This document shows positions 8,029 through 13,646 of a stretch of 15,035 nt of DNA, piece after piece. The position numbers were made by a program, and so were the translations under genes. The stretch comes from Bradyrhizobium sp. (GTDB lineage: Bacteria; Pseudomonadota; Alphaproteobacteria; Rhizobiales; Xanthobacteraceae): the NCBI GenBank assembly GCA_019243075.1, contig JAFAUV010000108.1, forward strand, positions 1 to 15,035, read 5' to 3'. Position 1 is the first letter of the stretch. Each line of letters begins with the position of its first letter. The notes beneath the pieces were generated by a model, which saw only the letters and a program-made list of their open reading frames with translations, was not told the origin of the DNA and made no database searches.

Positions 8029-8076
8029 AGCATGATCCGGAACAGTGTGCAGCGGTTTTCCGAAAAGATCATGCTC
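8028..8076 (+). repeat. Rhizobiales-type palindromic repeat, copy 1
   Basis: Outer arms GAGCATGATC (8028-8037) and GATCATGCTC (8067-8076) are perfectly complementary, with inner arms CGGAA (8038-8042) and TTCCG (8058-8062). The element begins on the last base of the MFS stop codon, so it forms the 3' end of that transcript as an RNA hairpin. A second copy in reverse orientation is at 9419-9465. Elements of this look are abundant between genes in Bradyrhizobium and relatives (from general knowledge). Confidence 0.8.
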
Positions 8077-8090
8077 AAACAAAAGCAAAC

Positions 8091-8131
8091 AAAAAGATAG
8101 AGGGAATGACGATTCGAAGAAACGTCATCCC
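8091..8131 (-). terminator. Probable intrinsic terminator of the 8151-8585 gene
   Basis: Read on the minus strand, a stem ATGACG/CGTCAT (arms 8123-8128 and 8106-8111, extended by GGG/CCC with one bulge) is followed after a few bases by a T-rich stretch CTTTTTGTTTG. It begins about 20 nt past the stop codon of the minus-strand gene. Opposite-strand use for the MFS gene is unlikely because no T-run follows on the plus strand. Confidence 0.5.
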
Positions 8132-8150
8132 GCGCTGGGCGAGGGCGCCC

Positions 8151-8585
8151 TTACGCCTTGCGGAGGGCGAAATGCGCGCCGCAGAACGCCATCACCGCAC
8201 CGAGGCACAACGCGGCGATCCCGGCCAGCACACCGGCCACAGTCGGAATCGCGCTCGGCGCCGCCGCGGCCTGGCCCGCGCCGGCGAGCAGCAGCACGCC
8301 CACCGCGATCAGGAATTGCCGCATCCGCTGCGGGATCTGGCCGGAGACCGCGCTGTGCATCAGGTTCGCGGTGAAATAGCCGCCGGAAAACGCCACCGTC
8401 GCGATCAGCCACCATGCGATCGCAGCGCCCGCCGGCACGAAATTGCTGGTGTCCGCGCGCCAAAGGCCGCCGAGGTCGAGCCCGTAACGCGCGACCAGCA
8501 TGTGCACCGCGAGCGCCAGCAGCACGCCGGAGATCGCGGCGCCGCCCTGGATCAGACGGCGCGGAAAAAAGTTCGTTTCGGCCAT
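8151..8585 (-). CDS. Small four-helix membrane protein of unknown function
   Basis: 144 residues with four predicted membrane segments at about 13-33, 54-74, 87-107 and 116-138. The short N-terminus M-A-E-T-N-F-F-P-R-R is polar. The connecting loops are short, and a second-to-third loop contains N-L-M-H-S-A-V-S-G-Q-I-P-Q-R-M-R. No enzyme or transporter signature is visible and I do not recognise the family. Coding is supported by the hydrophobicity pattern, the ATG at 8585 and a terminator-like hairpin directly after the stop. The gene is divergent from the next one, with 54 bp between the starts, so both may share a regulatory region. Confidence 0.65.
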   Translation of the reverse strand: MAETNFFPRRLIQGGAAISGVLLALAVHMLVARYGLDLGGLWRADTSNFVPAGAAIAWWLIATVAFSGGYFTANLMHSAVSGQIPQRMRQFLIAVGVLLLAGAGQAAAAPSAIPTVAGVLAGIAALCLGAVMAFCGAHFALRKA

Positions 8586-8639
8586 GAGCCGCTTGTAGGA
8601 TAAACTCCGCTGCTATCGCAAGCCGCCCGGACCACGACG

Positions 8640-9233
8640 TTGAGCCTGCAGGAACAAACGAGATCGCAAGCGCCGGCCATCCGCTACGCCTACAAGGCGT
8701 CGCTGATCGGGACCGCGCATCAATTCGAACTGACCCAGGACGGATTGTCGTGGCGGCTGCCGGGCCGGTCGGCGGTCTGGCCTTATGCCGGGATCTCGGC
8801 CGTCCGCCTGACCTATAGGCCGGTGTCGATGCAGCAGCATCGCTTCCGCGCCGACCTCCGCCACGAGGGCGGCGCGCGGCTTGCGATTCTCTCGACGTCC
8901 TGGCAGACGGCAGCGCTGATGGCGCCGCAGGACGGCGACTACCGCTGCTTCATCGTCGCCTTGCACGAACGCATGGCGGCTGCGGGCAGCACGGCCGAGT
9001 TGAGGGGCGGGCTCGGGCCGAGGACCTATGCCGCCGCGCTCGCCCTGGTGGGGCTGGTCGGCCTCATGATGTTGAGCCTGCTGATCCGCGCGCTGATGAT
9101 CGGCCTGTGGGGCGGCGTCCTGTTCCTGATCGGCTTTGCCGCGCTGTTTGCCTGGCAGGTCGGGGGCTTCATCCGCCGCAACCGGCCGATCAGCTACGGC
9201 TTCGGCCGCATCCCGCAGGCGTTGCTGCCGTAA
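8640..9233 (+). CDS. Two-helix membrane protein with soluble N-terminal domain, unknown function
   Basis: 197 residues. Residues 1-125 are polar with alternating strands, including the stretches F-E-L-T-Q-D-G-L-S-W and I-S-A-V-R-L-T-Y-R, which resemble the beta strands of a PH-like or similar small barrel (weak inference). Two membrane helices follow at about 129-149 and 152-175, ending with a basic R-R-N-R-P-I-S-Y-G-F-G-R-I-P tail. The topology suggests a cytoplasmic N-terminal domain anchored in the inner membrane. The start is TTG at 8640; there is no in-frame ATG before residue 64 and the ribosome site is weak, so the exact start is uncertain. I do not recognise a named family. Confidence 0.65.
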   Translation: MSLQEQTRSQAPAIRYAYKASLIGTAHQFELTQDGLSWRLPGRSAVWPYAGISAVRLTYRPVSMQQHRFRADLRHEGGARLAILSTSWQTAALMAPQDGDYRCFIVALHERMAAAGSTAELRGGLGPRTYAAALALVGLVGLMMLSLLIRALMIGLWGGVLFLIGFAALFAWQVGGFIRRNRPISYGFGRIPQALLP

Positions 9234-9253
9234 TCGGACGAAATGAATATTGA

Positions 9254-9370
9254 GTTTGCCTCAAGGGCGAGCGCTGGCACGAGCATCCCGAGTTCCGCCG
9301 CCGTGTGCTCGCCGAATGGGACAAGATCGAGCCCTACAAGGTGAGGGGGTTTATCGCGGAATGGCCGTGA
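9254..9370 (+). pseudogene. Short 3' remnant of a protein-coding gene
   Basis: A frame that follows a TGA at 9251-9253 and ends with TGA at 9368-9370 reads L-K-G-E-R-W-H-E-H-P-E-F-R-R-R-V-L-A-E-W and continues with D-K-I-E-P-Y-K-V-R-G-F. This composition is protein-like (amphipathic helix, balanced charges) and unlike random GC-rich translation, yet there is no start codon in the frame. It looks like the C-terminal 36-39 codons of a gene whose upstream part has been lost. I cannot name the parent family. Confidence 0.35.
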
Positions 9371-9418
9371 GCGGATGCCGGCGCCGCCACGCAGCACTTT
9401 ACGAATGCTGCCCTGTTT

Positions 9419-9465
9419 GCGCATGATCTTTTGAAAACGGCCGCGCCCTTTTCCGCATCATGCGC
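9419..9465 (-). repeat. Rhizobiales-type palindromic repeat, copy 2 (inverted relative to copy 1)
   Basis: Arms GCGCATGAT (9419-9427) and ATCATGCGC (9457-9465) are complementary. The reverse complement aligns with the repeat at 8028-8076 at about 39 of 47 positions by eye, with a 2-nt gap. The second base of the left arm is changed A to C, and its pairing partner is changed T to G. The element lies 3 bp past the universal stress protein stop codon, so it can form a hairpin at the 3' end of that minus-strand transcript. Confidence 0.75.
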
Positions 9466-9468
9466 TAA

Positions 9469-9894
9469 CTAATGCCGCACCACCAGCACCGAGCATTTTG
9501 CGTAACGCACGACATGCCCGGCGTTGGAGCCGAGGAAATAGGTGCGCATGGCCGGCCGGTGCGAGGTCATCACGATCAGATCGGCCTTGACCGCGGCGGC
9601 TTCCTCCAGGATCTCGTGATAGATGCCGCCCTGGCGCACCATGGTCGAGATGCGGCCTTGGTCGATGCCGGATTCGCGGGCGACGATGGCGAGCGCCTCC
9701 TCGGAGGTCTGGCGCTGCTGCGCATCGAAATCCGCGGGCACATATTCGGCGAGCATCACCGGCGTCATCGGCAGCACGTTGAGCAGGCGGACGCTGCCGT
9801 TCCAGGTGTGCGACAGCGTCGCGGCGGTGGCAATCGCGGGCTTCGCCAGATCGGTATCGGCCAGATCGATCGGCACCAGAATGGATTTGAACAT
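9469..9894 (-). CDS. Universal stress protein (UspA family)
   Basis: 141 residues forming a single Usp domain. The first strand is F-K-S-I-L-V-P-I-D with the conserved Asp10. The C-terminal part contains D-L-I-V-M-T-S-H at 105-112, L-G-S-N-A at 121-125 and A-K-C-S-V-L-V-V-R at 132-140. In ATP-binding Usps the loop is G-x2-G-x9-G-[ST]; here the first glycines are replaced by S-H-R-P while the terminal G122-S123 is kept, so nucleotide binding may be altered. Usps are small cytoplasmic dimers induced by growth arrest and stress. The ATG at 9894 has GGGAGG 6 nt upstream; a longer form from 10020 would overlap the phosphatase and is rejected. The gene lies 44 bp after the phosphatase gene, probably in one operon. 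Confidence 0.88.
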   Translation of the reverse strand: MFKSILVPIDLADTDLAKPAIATAATLSHTWNGSVRLLNVLPMTPVMLAEYVPADFDAQQRQTSEEALAIVARESGIDQGRISTMVRQGGIYHEILEEAAAVKADLIVMTSHRPAMRTYFLGSNAGHVVRYAKCSVLVVRH

Positions 9895-9938
9895 CTGCGC
9901 CTCCCTGTCCCCGCCAAGTTGGCCCGAAAGCTCCTGCC

Positions 9939-10481
9939 TCAGTCCCCCGACGTCTGCTTGATGAGCTTCGGGCTCACAAACAAAACCAGCCTGCCGCGGC
10001 GGAACGCCACCTCGTGCCAATCGTCGGTCGCAAAGTCGAGCACGGCAAGGCCCGAGGTCGGCAGATTGTCGGCCAGCGCCTTGCGCTGCGCGGCGTCGCC
10101 GCCGCCGGTCAGCATCAGCGCCAGCTCGTGCATGCCGGGATTGTGGCCGACCACCATCAGACGCTTTGGGTCGGTCGCCGAGGCGGTGTGAATGATCTCG
10201 AGCATCTGCGCCGGGTCGGCGCCGTAGAGTTCCGGCAGAAAGTCGACCTGCGGCAGTGGCGCCTGTTCCTTTATCGCCTCCCAGGCCAGTTCCCAGGTCT
10301 GTTTGGCCCTGACGGCGGGCGAAACCTGCACGAAATCGGGAAACGGGGGATGGCGGCCGATCCAGCCGCCGATCTCGGCGGCATCCCTGCGGCCCCGGTC
10401 ATCGAGACGGCGGTCCTGGTCGCGGCCGGATGGCGCGTCGGTCTCGGTCTTGGCGTGACGCAGCAGCATCAAACGGCGCAT
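9939..10481 (-). CDS. SixA-like histidine phosphatase family protein
   Basis: 180 residues of the phosphoglycerate-mutase-like histidine phosphatase fold. The catalytic motif L-R-H-A-K-T is at residues 7-12, with phospho-accepting His9 and Arg8. The second phosphate-pocket part is V-S-P-A-V-R-A-K-Q-T at 52-61 (Arg58). The second His is in V-V-G-H-N-P-G at 110-116 (His113). L-R-H-A-K with a short chain is typical of SixA, which in E. coli dephosphorylates phosphohistidine on HPt domains or the nitrogen phosphotransferase protein NPr. The substrate here is not known. The ATG at 10481 has GAGG about 9 nt upstream; the frame extends to 10523 without a better start. It is followed after 44 bp by the universal stress protein gene. 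Confidence 0.85.
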   Translation of the reverse strand: MRRLMLLRHAKTETDAPSGRDQDRRLDDRGRRDAAEIGGWIGRHPPFPDFVQVSPAVRAKQTWELAWEAIKEQAPLPQVDFLPELYGADPAQMLEIIHTASATDPKRLMVVGHNPGMHELALMLTGGGDAAQRKALADNLPTSGLAVLDFATDDWHEVAFRRGRLVLFVSPKLIKQTSGD

Positions 10482-10620
10482 GGGGCCAGCCTCGATTCGT
10501 CCTGATATTAGTCTACAAGCCAACGCTTAGGGCAAGGTGACAACGCCACCAAGTCTTCGTAGAGAACAAGTCTTGGTAAAGAGAAGAGGCTGCGCAACAG
10601 CTGCGTCGCAATAAAGAGCC

Positions 10621-12126
10621 ATGATCGAGACTCCAGCCAGCACGACCGAGGGAGCCGACGCCGCGGCCTTGCGCGAGCGCGCGCGGCTCACCTTCGACCT
10701 CGATGTCGACATCTGCATCGTCGGGGCGGGTCTGGCCGGCCTGACGGTTGCGCTGGAGGCGACGCGGATGGGGGCCAGCGTCGCCGTGCTCGAGGGCCGG
10801 CATGTCGGATGGAACGCGTCCGGCAACCAGCTCGGCACGGTGATGCCCGGCTATGGCCTGCCGCTCGGCGATCTGATCGAGCGCGTCGGCTTCGAGGACG
10901 CCCGCGAGCTGTGGTCGCTGTCGAAAGCGGGCGCCGACTATGTCCGCGCCACCGCCACCGAAGCGGCGATGCCGGGCATCTCGTTGAGCGAGGGCGCGCT
11001 CGAAGTTTCCAATGTCGATGCCGGCGACCAGCTGATCAGCCGGCTGCAGATGCTCTTGGAGGATTTCGCGACGGAAGTCGAGGGCTGGCAGATCGATCGC
11101 GTGCGCACCGAGCTGAAGACCGACCGTTATTTCCACGGCATCTATTATCCGAAGGCGTTTCAGATCGACGGTCGCAAATATGTCCATGGCCTGGCTGCGC
11201 TGGCGCGGCGGGCGGGCGCGCGCATTTTCGAGGACACGCCGGTGGTCAGCATCGATTCTTCCGGCATCCGCAAGCGCATCGTGACGCCGTCGGCGCGGCT
11301 GCGCGCCTCTCACATCGTGCTCGCCGGCAATGTCCATCTCGGCGCGCCGCTCCGGCGGCTGTCGGAGACGTTGCTGCCGGTCTGGCGCTATGCCGGCGTC
11401 ACCGCCCCGCTGGGCGACCGGCTCGCCGAGGTCGTCGGCTTCAAGGGGTCGGTCAGCGACACCGACGGCATCGATCATTTCCGCGTCGTCGACGGCGGCC
11501 GGCTGATGTGGGCGAGCCCCGAAATCACCTGGGCGGGACGACCGCGCCGCTTTGCCGGCGCCATCGCCCGCCGCATTCGCACCATCTTCCCGAAACTCGG
11601 CCGGATCGAGATCACCGACACGTTCGGCGGCGCGATCGGCCAGACCGTGCACGGCATGCCGCAGATCGGGCAGTTGCGAAAGGGGCTGTGGGTCACGAGC
11701 GGCTTTGGCCGCCAGGGCCTCAATACCTCGGCGATGGCCGGGCAACTGATCGCGCGCAGCATCCTGTGGGGCGATGAGCGCTGGCGGCTGTTCACGCCGT
11801 TCGAGCTGGTATGGGCCGGTGGGCCGGCCGGCCGGGCCGCGGTGCTCGTCGTCGGTCTCTGGAACAGGGGCAGCTCGGCGGCGGCGGGCGCGTTGGCCCG
11901 TCACCGCGAACGGGTCCGCATCCGGGAGGGCCTCCGCGAGGCCCGGCTCGCCGAAGCCAACCGGCAGGCGGGCACGCGTCCGGCCGTGGCGCGCCGGCCG
12001 CCGCCGGGCCGCCCGCGTCCGGTTCGGCCGCCGCAACCGCGGCCGGCGCAGGCCAGCCAGCCACCGCAGTCCGTAGAGCCGCCGCCGCCGATTCCGGCCG
12101 GCCAGGACGAAGGCGAGGGGGCATAA
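10621..12126 (+). CDS. FAD-dependent oxidoreductase (DAO family) with Pro/Arg-rich C-terminal tail
   Basis: 501 residues. A Rossmann motif I-V-G-A-G-L-A-G at 33-40 and the ribose-binding acid in A-V-L-E-G-R (Glu58) define an FAD-binding DAO domain. The G-W-N-A-S-G-N-Q-L-G segment at 63-72 resembles the flavin-contacting S-G-R-N-G-G segment of the PuuB/OrdL amine-oxidising group. The C-terminal FAD contact is H-G-M-P-Q-I-G-Q near 344, followed by T-S-G-F-G-R-Q-G-L-N at about 360. It should oxidise an amine or amino acid in the cytoplasm; the substrate is unknown. Residues after about 420 are Arg/Ala/Pro-rich with repeated R-P-P/P-P-P blocks and fall outside the family. The start ATG has only a weak AAAGAG site. 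Gene family is sure, substrate is not. Confidence 0.85.
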   Translation: MIETPASTTEGADAAALRERARLTFDLDVDICIVGAGLAGLTVALEATRMGASVAVLEGRHVGWNASGNQLGTVMPGYGLPLGDLIERVGFEDARELWSLSKAGADYVRATATEAAMPGISLSEGALEVSNVDAGDQLISRLQMLLEDFATEVEGWQIDRVRTELKTDRYFHGIYYPKAFQIDGRKYVHGLAALARRAGARIFEDTPVVSIDSSGIRKRIVTPSARLRASHIVLAGNVHLGAPLRRLSETLLPVWRYAGVTAPLGDRLAEVVGFKGSVSDTDGIDHFRVVDGGRLMWASPEITWAGRPRRFAGAIARRIRTIFPKLGRIEITDTFGGAIGQTVHGMPQIGQLRKGLWVTSGFGRQGLNTSAMAGQLIARSILWGDERWRLFTPFELVWAGGPAGRAAVLVVGLWNRGSSAAAGALARHRERVRIREGLREARLAEANRQAGTRPAVARRPPPGRPRPVRPPQPRPAQASQPPQSVEPPPPIPAGQDEGEGA

Positions 12127-12170
12127 GGCCCCGGCTCGCGTTTAGTTGAGAATAATCTTCGCGAAGCGGT

Positions 12171-12196
12171 GTAACTTTCCGGAGGGGAGTTCCGTA
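12171..12196 (+). promoter_or_regulatory. Candidate ECF-sigma promoter of msrB
   Basis: GTAACT (12171-12176), 16 bp, then CGTA (12193-12196). The spacing and AAC-type -35 fit ECF sigma promoters. The pattern resembles the GTAACC-N16-CGAA motif that I recall for Caulobacter SigF, with two mismatches. Transcription would start near 12203, leaving about 24 nt of leader containing the CGGAGA ribosome site. No sigma or anti-sigma gene is in the window. Confidence 0.4.
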
Positions 12197-12226
12197 TTTT
12201 TTAGCGAACCGTCACGGAGACCCGCC

Positions 12227-12739
<513 letters not shown>

Positions 12740-12755
12740 GGGTCGGCAAGGAGGC

Positions 12756-12783
12756 GCTCCGCGATTCGATCTTGCTGCGGAGC
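12756..12783. terminator. Possible bidirectional hairpin between convergent msrB and antitoxin genes
   Basis: Arms GCTCCGC (12756-12762) and GCGGAGC (12777-12783) are perfect complements with a 14-nt loop, filling the 43-bp gap between the two convergent stop codons and touching the antitoxin stop. No T-run follows on either side, so it is a weak terminator or an mRNA 3'-end stem. Confidence 0.35.
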
Positions 12784-13157
12784 TAGGCCGCCTTGTCCGC
12801 GAGCAGCCTTCGCATGACTTCCGGATCACGCTCGATGGCCAGCAATAGCGCGCGGGCGGGCGCGTCCGGTGTGCTGCGGTGTTGCTCCCAATCCCGCAAC
12901 GTCGTGATCGGCAAGTGGAAGGCGTCGGCAAATTCCACCTGCGTCATGCCGAGACGTTGCCGAAGCACCTTGACGCGCGACGCGCGGTGCATCCTCGCAA
13001 GTTGCTCGGGCGCGAGCGGTTGCGCATCGGGATCAGCGAGCGCGGCGGCCAGGATCCCCTCGTCAGTCATGGCCTCGAGCCGCTCCCAATCGCTCTCGCC
13101 CCGTCGCCGCGGGTCACCAGGTTTCACCGTCACCCGCGTAGTACCGGTCTTGCTCAT
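12783..13157 (-). CDS. XRE-type helix-turn-helix antitoxin paired with BrnT
   Basis: 124 residues. An N-terminal arm contains T-T-R-V-T-V and S-D-W-E-R-L-E-A-M-T-D-E-G-I, a segment typical of antitoxins paired with BrnT. An XRE/Cro-like helix-turn-helix follows at about 61-96, with R-V-K-V-L-R-Q-R-L-G-M-T-Q-V-E-F-A and recognition helix P-I-T-T-L-R-D-W-E-Q. Classical BrnA uses a ribbon-helix-helix fold, so this is the HTH variant. The ATG at 13157 lies 44 bp inside the toxin gene in another frame, an unusually long overlap. An internal Met at residue 30 would avoid it but drop the conserved N-terminal arm. The protein should bind BrnT and repress the operon through the palindrome at 13413-13427 (inference). 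Confidence 0.82.
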   Translation of the reverse strand: MSKTGTTRVTVKPGDPRRRGESDWERLEAMTDEGILAAALADPDAQPLAPEQLARMHRASRVKVLRQRLGMTQVEFADAFHLPITTLRDWEQHRSTPDAPARALLLAIERDPEVMRRLLADKAA

Positions 13158-13401
13158 GTCGCGTGGCCTTTCGGGCCGATATGATTCTGCATCTATCCTC
13201 CGCGGGGAGTGTTACAACCACGAACAGCACCTCTTCGTGGGTCATTCCGATTATTCGAAGACGCTCCTCGCCGTAGACGAATCGGGTGTCGATCTCTTCC
13301 AACCGATTGGGGTCTTCAAGGGCTGCGATGGCGTCCACAAAGTCCACGCCGTGCTTGTGAAGATTTTCAACGGCTTTGCTGTTGTCCCATTCGTAGTCCA
13401 C
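13114..13401 (-). CDS. brnT: BrnT-family (DUF497) ribonuclease toxin
   Basis: 95 residues from the chosen GTG start. The opening D-Y-E-W-D-N-S-K-A-V-E-N-L-H-K-H-G-V-D-F at 2-21 is the signature BrnT N-terminus. Further marks are R-L-R-I-I-G-M-T at 47-54, then R-C-R-I-I-S-A-R-K-A-T-R-H-E at 70-83, the conserved C-terminal strand and helix of these RelE-fold RNases. BrnT cleaves RNA and is held in check by its cognate antitoxin encoded downstream. A TTG at 13437 would give a 107-residue form, but that codon coincides with the predicted -35 box and the family rarely has such an extension. The gene is divergent from flgE. Confidence 0.83.
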   Translation of the reverse strand: MDYEWDNSKAVENLHKHGVDFVDAIAALEDPNRLEEIDTRFVYGEERLRIIGMTHEEVLFVVVTLPAEDRCRIISARKATRHEQDRYYAGDGETW

Positions 13402-13408
13402 GCGGCGA

Positions 13409-13437
13409 ATAGTACCGGATACCGGTAGTGGCGGCAA
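13409..13437 (-). promoter_or_regulatory. Promoter of the brnT operon with operator palindrome in the spacer
   Basis: On the minus strand TTGCCG (13432-13437) is followed by exactly 17 bp and TACTAT (13409-13414), four of six matches to each sigma-70 consensus box. A palindrome TACCGG-ATA-CCGGTA (13413-13427) occupies the spacer and touches the -10 box, an ideal position for repression. The start of transcription would fall at about 13401-13403, on or next to the GTG start codon, predicting a leaderless mRNA. Confidence 0.55.
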
Positions 13438-13470
13438 GGGTAGGTCGATCCATCCACCTTGCGCGGTTCG

Positions 13471-13520
13471 CCCGGCAATTGTTGCCCGCCGGCAATTGTG
13501 CCCCGGTCATTGGAGCCGGG
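13471..13520 (+). promoter_or_regulatory. Three tandem FlbD/ftr-like enhancer sites upstream of flgE
   Basis: Site 1 at 13471-13488 is CCCGGCAATTGTTGCCCG, site 2 at 13488-13506 contains CCGGCAATTGTGCCC, and site 3 at 13502-13520 is CCCGGTCATTGGAGCCGGG. All are imperfect inverted repeats with CCGG outer parts. They are centred about 106, 90 and 75 bp before the predicted sigma-54 start. In Caulobacter, FlbD binds ftr elements of similar CCCGGCAA-type sequence about 100 bp upstream of hook promoters (general knowledge). Binding here is inferred. Confidence 0.55.
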
Positions 13521-13529
13521 ATTTTCATT

Positions 13530-13542
13530 TAAGTATCTGATC
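13530..13542 (-). promoter_or_regulatory. IHF-like site between enhancer and sigma-54 promoter
   Basis: TAAGTATCTGATC matches the reversed IHF consensus YAA-N4-YTGATW at all but the last position, with an AT-rich stretch (ATTTTCATTT) beside it. It is centred near -50, where DNA bending would bring the upstream activator to the polymerase. Confidence 0.45.
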
Positions 13543-13559
13543 TGTCGTGGTTTTGCCTT

Positions 13560-13575
13560 TGGCATAGCGCTTGCG
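13560..13575 (+). promoter_or_regulatory. Sigma-54 (-24/-12) promoter of flgE
   Basis: TGGCATAGCGCTTGCG fits the consensus TGGCAYR-N4-TTGCW except for the last base, with invariant GG and GC at the right spacing. Transcription would start near 13586, giving a leader of about 60 nt before the flgE start codon. Confidence 0.7.
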
Positions 13576-13646
13576 ACAGTCTCCGCGACGAAGTGCGGCT
13601 CCAGCCTGCCCGGCTGGCCGAGCCAATCGTATGTGGAGACAATGTT

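Noticed and set aside
6816..8603. 595-codon plus-strand frame overlapping the MFS gene and beyond
   Set aside because: It is a frame-shifted reading of the transporter with Arg/Asp/Cys-rich content, and it also runs across the repeat and the opposite-strand gene.
10548..10577. ACCAAG...CTTGGT inverted repeat and CAAGTCTT direct repeat before the FAD oxidoreductase gene
   Set aside because: Six-bp arms and an 8-bp direct repeat are within chance expectation, and no promoter could be placed with them.
10513..12036. 507-codon minus-strand frame opposite the FAD oxidoreductase
   Set aside because: Antisense shadow; the plus strand carries the Rossmann motif and conserved DAO segments.
13502..13528. 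CCCGG...CCGGG hairpin followed by ATTTTCATTT as an intrinsic terminator
   Set aside because: No plus-strand gene ends upstream, the stem is only 5 bp, and the sequence aligns better as the third copy of the enhancer repeat before flgE.
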